Shown: positions 33,854-41,090 of the stretch, in pieces
Numbering within the stretch: position 1 is the stretch's first letter
How the letters are laid out: each line of letters opens with the position of its first letter
Assembly: GCF_900302495.1 (NCBI RefSeq)
Contig: NZ_OMKW01000001.1
Coordinates: 992,001 to 1,056,000 of the forward strand
Origin: Pontivivens insulae
GTDB lineage: Bacteria > Pseudomonadota > Alphaproteobacteria > Rhodobacterales > Rhodobacteraceae
Length of the DNA stretch: 64,000 nt
Direction: 5' to 3'
Made by a program: the position numbers and the translations under genes
Notes under the pieces: model-generated
Seen by the model: the letters and a program-made list of their open reading frames with translations, nothing else
The model's database searches: none
What the model was told of the DNA's origin: nothing

Positions 33854-34197
33854 CAGTTCTCCTCCCCAAGATCTGCGGGGGTCAGCAGCCAATAACCTTC
33901 ATGATTGTCCCCCGTCTGAACGACGATGGACAATCCGTCTGATGCCACTTCCCGATCGAGCGGAAAGCGCGCTGTGCCGTCACTCTCCAGAGCCACGACG
34001 AAGAGTTCCTCGCCTTGCGCATCCTCAACGGTGACGTCCCCACTTACGGGGATCCGCCCGGTGGAGAAACGTGCCTCCACCACAACGAATTCGGTTCCGT
34101 CCACATCCTGAACGGATGCGAAGACATTCACACGATGCGCGAGCGCAGGCGCAGCGAGGGTGAGACTCAGGATGCAGGCGAGAAACGTGCGGATCAT
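33853..34197 (-). CDS. small periplasmic protein, NikL/CbiL-like
   Basis: A 114-residue exported protein. Signal peptide 1-20 ends AAPALAH, leaving an N-terminal His on the mature protein. HRVNVFASVQDVDGTEFVVVEARFS resembles the start of NikL/CbiL, the small periplasmic component of nickel/cobalt ECF transporters, where an N-terminal His binds metal. The body is an Ig-like beta sandwich of about 90 residues. Coupled to both neighbours by ATGA overlaps. Family assignment is by pattern only. Confidence 0.65.
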   Translation of the reverse strand: MIRTFLACILSLTLAAPALAHRVNVFASVQDVDGTEFVVVEARFSTGRIPVSGDVTVEDAQGEELFVVALESDGTARFPLDREVASDGLSIVVQTGDNHEGYWLLTPADLGEEN

Positions 34198-34961
34198 TGG
34201 GAGATCCACTCCTCGAAATGCACCCAGATCACGGCGCCCAGTTCAACGGCCTTCTCCTCACCTTCGAACGCCATTGTCTCTGGCGCGGTATTGAGGGCGG
34301 CGAAACCCCACCATCCAGCGGAGGGCGTTGCATAGGTGAAGACACCGTTCTCGTCGGCCTTGATCGTCTGGGTGATCATCAGCTCAGACGGTGCGGCAGT
34401 TTGCTGACCTTCGTTGTAGAACTCGACCTCAATCTCGGCATAGGGAACGGCTTCGCCTTCGAGCATGACGATCCCTTGGAACACGTTTCCTTCCCACAGT
34501 CCGAAGGGTTTGGAGAGCGGAACAATTTCTGTGCGCAGACCAAGTTCCGCATCCCAGCCCTCGTCATCGCCATAGGCGGACACGTAGGTCTTGGTGAAAT
34601 GTTGGATGAAGGCGTCCTCTGCCGGTTCCCAATATGGAACGGGCGTCATCGCAAAGATATGTGTGCCCGGGCGGTCGAGGGTGTGAGACAGCGTGTACCC
34701 TGTCTCTCCCATGATCGTTGCCTCTTCCAGTGCGCCGAGCAAATCGGTGGCCTCGCCCTCATGCGTCACTGTGAACGCTTCGGGGCGCTCCAGGATCATG
34801 CCCGCCTCTTCGAACGGATGGGAAAAGCTGATGGCCAAATCGACGGAGCGGCCATCTTCCTGAGCCAGCATCGGGGTTGATGGGATGATCATGCCGTAAT
34901 GTGCAGCTACGGGCGCAGCAGCAATCAATGCAGCGAATGCGGTAGAGATGACAAATTTCAT
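34194..34961 (-). CDS. DUF4198 periplasmic protein, NikK-like
   Basis: A 255-residue exported protein. Signal peptide 1-20 ends APVAAH, so the mature chain starts with HYGMIIPSTPM, the metal-chelating N-terminal His of the NikK/DUF4198 family. Two Ig-like domains follow; WGFAALN near the end is a family block. NikK delivers nickel to ECF-type NikMNQO in other bacteria; here the partner is an FtsX-type pump instead. RBS AAGGAG lies inside the end of the upstream gene. Metal identity unknown. Confidence 0.75.
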   Translation of the reverse strand: MKFVISTAFAALIAAAPVAAHYGMIIPSTPMLAQEDGRSVDLAISFSHPFEEAGMILERPEAFTVTHEGEATDLLGALEEATIMGETGYTLSHTLDRPGTHIFAMTPVPYWEPAEDAFIQHFTKTYVSAYGDDEGWDAELGLRTEIVPLSKPFGLWEGNVFQGIVMLEGEAVPYAEIEVEFYNEGQQTAAPSELMITQTIKADENGVFTYATPSAGWWGFAALNTAPETMAFEGEEKAVELGAVIWVHFEEWISQ

Positions 34962-34974
34962 GATCAAATACTCC

Positions 34975-36132
34975 TTAGGATCCAAATGCGACGAGGCGAG
35001 ATACGATGATATCGGCGTAAGATGACAGTGCAATTACAACTGGTGTCGCAAGCAATGCGGCCCCCAGAAGCACCAGCGCAACCTCCGCCAGCGCCAGGCG
35101 CGCGATCATGCTTCGACCGGCGCCAAGGGCGAAAGCGGTGAACATTTCACCGGCGCGCAAGCGCCACGACAAAAACAGTGCCAACCCAAGGGCAAGGGCC
35201 GCAGCAAATCCGACAATGACTGTGACAGTGTCAACGAGGGCCGCAATGCGAAGCAGCCGGGCCACAAGCGCATCAATCACGTCTGACGGCACAACAGCCT
35301 GAACCGGGCCCTCCGCATCCAGATAGCGGCCTCGCAAAATGGTTTCTGAACGGATGTCATAAGGCGCGACCATCACCGCCGTGACCGGGTAGCCATTCGG
35401 ATCGCCATGGAAGTGGAAGCTGGCTTCATTCTCGGGCGTTATGCGGGAAAACTGTACGACGCGGGCGGCAGCGCTGGCGGCGTCCTCGCCCTCCACAATG
35501 ATATCTTCATGACCGTGGCCAATGCCCTCAATGATCCAAGCGGTCTTAATGTCTACAAACACCGCATCGTCGTCCGGCGTGCCGCGCGGCTCTAAGATAC
35601 CGCTGATGCTCATTTCAAGTGGGTATGCCCCATCAAGGTCAAACAGGTTTTCGGGATCCGATAGAATGGTTTCCCCGACGCCCAGCGACAATTCGCGGGC
35701 CGCGTTGGCCCCCAGCACGGCTTCCCCAAGTGTCGCAAAGACCCGCCCTTCGGAAAGTTCGAGGTTGCGTAGGTCGAAATAGTCGAGTGTTGTGCCGACG
35801 ATCCGCACACCTGACGCCGTGAATGTAGTGTGCAAAGGGGCCGGGATGCCGAGCCCGCTGTCCCAGACTTCTTCACTCGTGGCCATTGTGGTGGGCTCTG
35901 GCAGATCATCCGTGAAATACGCGCCCGCCATCACAAGATCGAGGCGACTGCCGCGTGTTCCCAGCAAGAGGGGTGTCGCCTCGGCGCGCGCGGTCAGCGC
36001 AGCCTCACCCGCAGCCAACAACGTCCGCGTTAACACCGGTACGGACAGGACGAGCGCTGCCGCAACGATCAGCACGATTGTGCGCGCCCAGTGATATCGA
36101 AGATTGGCTGCAGCCAGATATAGCGCGTTCAT
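34975..36132 (-). CDS. FtsX/MacB-type ABC transporter permease
   Basis: A 385-residue permease with one N-terminal helix (residues 17-38), a periplasmic domain of about 240 residues and three C-terminal helices (about 295-380), the FtsX/MacB/LolE layout. The large domain contains FHFHGDPNG and HGHED, His-rich turns that could bind metal. It pairs with the LolD-like ATPase by an ATGA overlap. Similar FtsX-type systems are the zinc-regulated ZrgABC-type transporters of Vibrio and the PA4063-PA4066 operon of Pseudomonas; that comparison is from memory. Confidence 0.82.
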   Translation of the reverse strand: MNALYLAAANLRYHWARTIVLIVAAALVLSVPVLTRTLLAAGEAALTARAEATPLLLGTRGSRLDLVMAGAYFTDDLPEPTTMATSEEVWDSGLGIPAPLHTTFTASGVRIVGTTLDYFDLRNLELSEGRVFATLGEAVLGANAARELSLGVGETILSDPENLFDLDGAYPLEMSISGILEPRGTPDDDAVFVDIKTAWIIEGIGHGHEDIIVEGEDAASAAARVVQFSRITPENEASFHFHGDPNGYPVTAVMVAPYDIRSETILRGRYLDAEGPVQAVVPSDVIDALVARLLRIAALVDTVTVIVGFAAALALGLALFLSWRLRAGEMFTAFALGAGRSMIARLALAEVALVLLGAALLATPVVIALSSYADIIVSRLVAFGS

Positions 36133-36788
36133 GACGTTTGGCTCAGTTCGCTGAAGTCGATCACGCGGTCGAAGCGGGGCAACAACTCATGATCATGCGT
36201 CACGGCGAGCAGTGCAGCGCCTGTCTCATCCGTTTGGGCGAAGAGCAGATCCAAGGCGGCCGCCTTGTTTGCGGGATCGAGGTTACCGGTCGCTTCATCT
36301 GCCAGCAGGATGCGCGGGCGTACGACCAGCGCGCGGGCGATCGCAACCCGCTGTCGCTCGCCCTGGCTGAGTTGCGCGGGACGGCGGCGCATTTTCTGTC
36401 CGAGACCGAAATCGGCGAGCAGGCCGCGTGCTCTGTCCCGGGCGGTCCGGTCGAGCTTTAGACCCTTGCCCACGCGATAGGGGTAGAGAACGTTTTCCTC
36501 GGCGCTGAGATAGTCCACCAGTGCGAATTCCTGAAAGACAAAACCAATCCTGCTGGCCCGCATTTGGCGGCGCTGATGGTCCTGCAGGCCGGAAATTTCC
36601 TCTCCATCCAGAAGCACCTGCCCTGTATCTGGCACGACAATCCCAGAGAGCAGGTTGAGCAGCGTCGTCTTACCTGTGCCTGACGGACCGACAACCGCCA
36701 CCTTCTCACCCGTTGTGACGGTCAGCGTATCTATGCTGATGGAGAAGCCTGATCCGTAGGCAAAGCGGACATCGCTAACCTTGATCAT
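36129..36788 (-). CDS. ABC transporter ATP-binding protein, LolD/MacB-like
   Basis: A 219-residue ATPase. Walker A GPSGTGKT at residues 34-41, Q-loop GFVFQEFALVDYLSA, signature LSQGERQRVAIARAL, Walker B ILLADEATGNLD, and switch His in VTHDHE. Length and sequence match the LolD/MacB/FtsE subfamily that drives FtsX-type permeases. Coupled by ATGA to both the permease and the upstream membrane-anchored protein. No metal-specific feature. Confidence 0.92.
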   Translation of the reverse strand: MIKVSDVRFAYGSGFSISIDTLTVTTGEKVAVVGPSGTGKTTLLNLLSGIVVPDTGQVLLDGEEISGLQDHQRRQMRASRIGFVFQEFALVDYLSAEENVLYPYRVGKGLKLDRTARDRARGLLADFGLGQKMRRRPAQLSQGERQRVAIARALVVRPRILLADEATGNLDPANKAAALDLLFAQTDETGAALLAVTHDHELLPRFDRVIDFSELSQTS

Positions 36789-37384
36789 TGCGTGACCGTG
36801 CCCAGTGGTTCGATTGTGGTAAGCGTACCGTTGTCTGATCGGTCGACATCGGTGAGTTCAAATTCGCTAAGGCGCCATGCCGTCTCTGTTGCAGAAATCA
36901 GCAGGACCGCGGAATAGGCATTGCCGCGCATGTGGGTATGCTCAGCATGACCCACCTCGCCCAATACCGCCCAGCGGATGTCAGCGCGCAGCGCGCCGTT
37001 CTCGAAATCCCAAGTGCCGCCCAAAAGCTGCAATTCGTGAACAACCTGATCGGGCAAGCCACCACGGGCAAGCGCGCCCGCCCGTTCCAGATAAAGTGCA
37101 CTCAGCGCGTCACCGACGGCCACCCCAGCAAGTCCATCGTAAATGGCAGTCTCGGACGTTTCGGCAAAGGCGGCGTAGATTTCTTGCAGGACAGCAATGG
37201 TCACATTGTAAGACGCATCCATCAAGGCGTCTCCATCCACAGGTGCCGCGACACCGGGTGCGGGCAGCGGAGCCGCCGGTCCATTGCTAGACCCAAGGAA
37301 ACGTGCTCCGCCAAGCAGGAGAACTGTCGCGAGTACGGCAACACCCGCCACAATGCCGATCATTCTGAGAGAGTAGTTCGCCAT
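36785..37384 (-). CDS. membrane-anchored hypothetical protein of the FtsX-type metal operon
   Basis: A 199-residue protein with one N-terminal transmembrane helix (residues about 7-28) and a periplasmic or exposed domain. The domain is largely helical early (YNVTIAVLQEIYAAFAE) and beta-rich later. HAEHTHMRG near residue 138 gives a His cluster. I do not recognise a family. It heads the operon and overlaps the ATPase by ATGA. A start at 37363 is also possible. An adaptor or metal-sensing partner of the pump is plausible, not shown. Confidence 0.6.
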   Translation of the reverse strand: MANYSLRMIGIVAGVAVLATVLLLGGARFLGSSNGPAAPLPAPGVAAPVDGDALMDASYNVTIAVLQEIYAAFAETSETAIYDGLAGVAVGDALSALYLERAGALARGGLPDQVVHELQLLGGTWDFENGALRADIRWAVLGEVGHAEHTHMRGNAYSAVLLISATETAWRLSEFELTDVDRSDNGTLTTIEPLGTVTQ

Positions 37385-37503
37385 GCGCGTACGGTATGCA
37401 AACCCCGGCGGGCTGCAACCGCGAAATGGTGCCTGTGGCAAAATTGCTGACCAACTGGCCTCTGCGATCAGTCCAGCAATTGTGACGACATTCCCCGATT
37501 TGA

Positions 37504-38775
37504 CTAGTGAATGGCCCTAACTGCCTGATCGATGGCGTACTGGGTGCGTTGCAAATCCTCGTCCGTGATCGCGAGGGAGGGGTATAGTTTGCCGGGGGAT
37601 TTGAAGATTCCGTTTGTGCGCAGGCTGGCGTTGAACTCGGCGTTGCGCGCCGGATCGTCGTGGCGGGCGTTTCTGTAATTGGTGCAGGTGTTTGAGGTGA
37701 AGTAGACGTCAAACAGTGTTTCATCACCGCAGATTTGATGGTCGATTTCGGCCCTCGCCAGCGCAGTTCTGATCATCTTCTGAATGTCGGCCCCGGTCGC
37801 ACGCAATTGCTCATAGGCGCCGTCCCGACTAAGAACCTCCATTGTTTTGAGGCCAGCGGCGGCGGCGACAGGATTGCCGGATAGCGTTCCAAGTTGCATC
37901 AACCATCTACCTGCGCCGACTGCATGTTTGTCGAAATGGGCCATGATATCGGCGCGTGCTCCGAGTGCGGCCAATGGGAAGCCTCCACCTATGATCTTGC
38001 CGAGTGTGCAAATGTCAGATGTGACGCCATACCGCTCCTGCGCGCCGCCATAGGCCAGTCTGAAGCCGGTGACGATTTCGTCAAAAATCAACAGAACCCC
38101 GTGCTTGTCGCAGAGCGTCCGTAGACCCTTCAAAAATCCTGGCTGAGCCGGAATGATGCGCTGAAGCGGCTCCGCTATGATTGCGGCCACGTCGGCATGC
38201 TCTGACAGCAAGGCCTCGACTGCCGCAAGATCATTGTAGGGTGCGATCAACATCTGATCGGCGACACTTTGCGGAATGCCGGCACTGTCTGGAACAGCTT
38301 GCGGGAAGTTTACCTTGCGATCTGGCGCAAGGCTCATCTGTGCCTCGGCGCTCATTCCGTGATAGCCGCCTTCAAATTTGAGGATCTTGTCGCGGCCCGT
38401 AAACGCCCGCGCCAGGCGGATCGCATACATGTCGGCTTCCCCGCCAGACGCAACGAAGCGAACCTGTTCGCAGCAGGGAACCGCTTCGACGATTGCCTCG
38501 GCCAGTTCTATTCCCTTCGCATTGTTGGCAAAGAACGTCATGCCACGCGGCAATTGTTCCAGGACCGCCTCCATCACCTCTGGATGCCCGTGCCCCAGTA
38601 GCATTGGCCCGGATCCTATTAGGTAATCGACATATTCGTTGCCGTCTTGATCCCAGACACGGCTTGCGTGACCGTGGGAGATGATGATGCCCGGATCGAA
38701 ATTCCCAAATCCACCGGCAGGAAGCACAGCCTGCGCGCGTGCGATCCAATCTGCTTGTGTCGAGAGTTTGAGCAT
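37504..38775 (-). CDS. class III aminotransferase (glutamate-1-semialdehyde 2,1-aminomutase-like)
   Basis: A 423-residue PLP enzyme of class III. Seen: GSGPMLLGHGHPEV near residue 50, the cofactor Asp in FDEIVTGFRLAYGG near 230, and the lysine-binding region GKIIGGGFPLAALGA (Lys near 260). It is in the branch resembling HemL but sits in a catabolic cluster, so it likely moves the amino group of a degradation intermediate. Its ATG overlaps the enolase-superfamily stop upstream (TAATG). Substrate unknown. Confidence 0.85.
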   Translation of the reverse strand: MLKLSTQADWIARAQAVLPAGGFGNFDPGIIISHGHASRVWDQDGNEYVDYLIGSGPMLLGHGHPEVMEAVLEQLPRGMTFFANNAKGIELAEAIVEAVPCCEQVRFVASGGEADMYAIRLARAFTGRDKILKFEGGYHGMSAEAQMSLAPDRKVNFPQAVPDSAGIPQSVADQMLIAPYNDLAAVEALLSEHADVAAIIAEPLQRIIPAQPGFLKGLRTLCDKHGVLLIFDEIVTGFRLAYGGAQERYGVTSDICTLGKIIGGGFPLAALGARADIMAHFDKHAVGAGRWLMQLGTLSGNPVAAAAGLKTMEVLSRDGAYEQLRATGADIQKMIRTALARAEIDHQICGDETLFDVYFTSNTCTNYRNARHDDPARNAEFNASLRTNGIFKSPGKLYPSLAITDEDLQRTQYAIDQAVRAIH

Positions 38776-39878
38776 TACGATATCTCCAGGATCGGGGCGC
38801 CGAGGACAGAGACGTCCGGCGTGATGCCGAGCCCCGGCCCGTCTGGCGGCGCAATGCGGCCGTTCGCGCGGGTCGGCCCGTCGGGTGCAATACGCGGCGC
38901 GACATAGCTAGACAAATCACAGGTGTTCAGTAACGAGCCGGGCGGAGTTGAGGCGGCGAAATGCAGGCTTGCCGCCGTCACGATATCCGACCCCCATGTG
39001 CACTCGGCACAGATTTCCGCGCCAAGATGAACGGTCAGATCGCGTGCACGCTGCATTGCAGACAGACCGCCGAATTTCGATAGCTTCAGAGCGACCGCAT
39101 CCAGACAGCCCAATTGGCGTGCCCTCAGAAGAGTTGCGAGATCATGGGCACCTTCATCAATCTTCATCGGCAGGCCTGTCACCTGACGAACAGCGGCACA
39201 ATCCTCCAGAGTTTTGCAGGGTTGTTCCAGCATGATATCCAATGTAGCCACCGCGCGCCCTGTCCGAGTCGCGTGCAACTTCGTCGCTCCGCAGTTCCAG
39301 TCCCCGTAAACAAGGGGCCCGGGGCCAACTGCTTCGCGCACCTTGATGAGGCGCTCCGCATCGGTCTGCCAGCAGGCGTCGGCCCCCAGTTTGACCTGAA
39401 ATTGCCGGATGCCTGTTGCGTACGCATCACGTGCAATCCGCGCCATTTCATCAGCCTCTATGCATGTGATCGAGTGATAGAGCGGCATGTCGGCGCGGGT
39501 CCGCCCGCCCAGCAGGGTGTAGAGGGGTTGATCAACAGCTTTTCCGAAAAGGTCCCAGAGTGCGATATCGATCAGTGATTTCGCCGCCTCATGGCCCAGC
39601 AAGACCACATCCAATCGCCCCATGATCGCATCGACCCCCAATGGAGACTTGCCGAGGATATTCGGCGCCATCTCCGCGACGGCGCTTGGGATGCCGCCGG
39701 CGAAAGCGGGAAGATAGTGTGGGATGGGACAAGCCTCGCCCCAGCCGGTGAGACCGATATCAGTTTCCAGTCTTAGCACGTGACTGGTGACGGTCGCGCA
39801 AGTCTTACCTTCCGCCATATAATAGGTCTCATGGCTCGTCAGCGGCACCGACCAGAGTGTGAGGTCTCTGATCTTCAT
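38775..39878 (-). CDS. mandelate racemase/muconate lactonizing family protein (copy A)
   Basis: A 367-residue enolase-superfamily enzyme. The metal ligands are seen as Asp in VYGDWN, Glu in LEQPCKTLE and the Asp/Glu pair KIDEG; the second catalytic Lys is in LKLSKFGG. The first catalytic Lys lies in FQVKLGA. This pattern and the N-terminus MKIRDLTLWSVPL resemble the hydroxyproline-betaine 2-epimerase/proline-racemase-type subgroup. Start ATG 39878, ATGA overlap with copy B. A racemase, epimerase or dehydratase of an amino-acid-like compound is inferred. Confidence 0.83.
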   Translation of the reverse strand: MKIRDLTLWSVPLTSHETYYMAEGKTCATVTSHVLRLETDIGLTGWGEACPIPHYLPAFAGGIPSAVAEMAPNILGKSPLGVDAIMGRLDVVLLGHEAAKSLIDIALWDLFGKAVDQPLYTLLGGRTRADMPLYHSITCIEADEMARIARDAYATGIRQFQVKLGADACWQTDAERLIKVREAVGPGPLVYGDWNCGATKLHATRTGRAVATLDIMLEQPCKTLEDCAAVRQVTGLPMKIDEGAHDLATLLRARQLGCLDAVALKLSKFGGLSAMQRARDLTVHLGAEICAECTWGSDIVTAASLHFAASTPPGSLLNTCDLSSYVAPRIAPDGPTRANGRIAPPDGPGLGITPDVSVLGAPILEIS

Positions 39879-40981
39879 CCGTAGCTCGCAAGTGCTGGGC
39901 CGAGCAGGGTTTCGTCTGGTTCAACGCCTAGTCCGGGTGCTTCGGGTAAATGCAAATGGCCGTCCTTATTTCTGGGGCCGCGCCCCGGCGCGATGTCGAC
40001 AGTGATCATGTCCTGACAGGCCCAGACGGCGTGGCAGTTCGCATCAGGAATTGTCGCTGCGAGATGGAGTGCTTCGGCATCGGCTAGGACAGTGCCGCCG
40101 GTCGCCATTACGAACATGTCGATGCCATGGGCCAGTGCGATGTCGCGCATGCGTGCGGCCTTTGTCAGACCACCTACCCGGTTCAGTTTGATACCGAAGA
40201 TGTCGGCAATACCATCGCGCGCGATGCGGGCGGCGTCCTGAAGGGTGACGAGGCTTTCGTCGACCGAGACCGGTGTTGCATGCCGCGCACTGATGGCGGC
40301 AATGTCCTCCAACGTCTCGCAGGGCTGTTCGATCATCACGTTGAGACTTTCAACAGCGTTCAGGACGCGCAGCGCCTGCTGTCGGCTCCAGCCTCGATTG
40401 ACGTCATAGAGAATGATGTCACCGGGATTCCGCATCGCCTCCACGTCGCAGATGCGCGCGATGTCACGTTCCACGTCCCCCCCGATTTTCACGGAATGCG
40501 CGATGTAGCCCCGCTGGCGATATCGCTCTATGACCTCTCGCGTTTCTGAGACGGTCTTCGCACCCACAGATGACGCGATGGGGCGCGGGGTGCGCGACCC
40601 GCCGCCCATCAGATCGGCAATTGGCAGACCGGCAAATTTACCGGCGATATCCCAGCATGCCATGTCGATAGGGCCCTTGGCATAGAGATGACCGGGCAGG
40701 GCCAGATCCATCGCTCTCTCGACATCCAGCAGACGTCGGGGGTCCAAGCCAATGAGGAATGGCGCCATCGTTTCGATCCCGGCGCGTATGCCCGGTCCAT
40801 GGGCTGGAACGTAGGTGTGGCCCCATGGTGTGCCTTCGCCCCAGCCGACCAGACCGTTTTCGGTCTCTACCTTCACGATGGTCGCGTCGAGCGTCTCAAA
40901 TTTCAGGCGCCCGCCGGACAACCAGTACGGATGCTCCAGGGGCAGATCCACTTGATAGATCGTGATGCGGCTGATCTTCAT
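39875..40981 (-). CDS. mandelate racemase/muconate lactonizing family protein (copy B)
   Basis: A 368-residue enolase-superfamily enzyme, distinct from copy A. Ligands: Asp in LYDVNRGW, Glu in MIEQPCETLED, Asp/Glu in VSVDESL, Lys in FGIKLNRVGG; first Lys in SVKIGGD. N-terminus MKISRITIYQVDLPLE is typical of the betaine epimerase (HpbD-like) subgroup. The start at 40981 lies just after a hairpin that would cover its ribosome site. Two different MLE enzymes side by side suggest sequential epimerisation and dehydration, or two related substrates. Confidence 0.83.
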   Translation of the reverse strand: MKISRITIYQVDLPLEHPYWLSGGRLKFETLDATIVKVETENGLVGWGEGTPWGHTYVPAHGPGIRAGIETMAPFLIGLDPRRLLDVERAMDLALPGHLYAKGPIDMACWDIAGKFAGLPIADLMGGGSRTPRPIASSVGAKTVSETREVIERYRQRGYIAHSVKIGGDVERDIARICDVEAMRNPGDIILYDVNRGWSRQQALRVLNAVESLNVMIEQPCETLEDIAAISARHATPVSVDESLVTLQDAARIARDGIADIFGIKLNRVGGLTKAARMRDIALAHGIDMFVMATGGTVLADAEALHLAATIPDANCHAVWACQDMITVDIAPGRGPRNKDGHLHLPEAPGLGVEPDETLLGPALASYG

Positions 40982-40985
40982 CTGT

Positions 40986-41003
40986 GGTCCCCAAGGTGGG
41001 ACC
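40986..41003 (-). promoter_or_regulatory. hairpin over the ribosome-binding region of copy B
   Basis: On the minus strand GGTCCC, loop, GGGACC ends 5 bases before the ATG; the GGGGA of the likely ribosome site is in the 3' arm. Translation may be limited unless the structure opens. Confidence 0.35.
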
Positions 41004-41069
41004 ATGGACGACACATCGGGCACGATAGGTTCACCCGCTTTCCATCAGTGATCACGATCTCTTCTGACG

Positions 41070-41090
41070 CTGTCGGAGGTCTACCGACAG
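41070..41090 (-). terminator. hairpin directly after the FAD/GcvT gene
   Basis: CTGTCGG and CCGACAG are exact complements over a 7-base loop, beginning one base after the stop codon. No T run follows, so transcription into the MLE genes probably continues in part. Confidence 0.4.
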
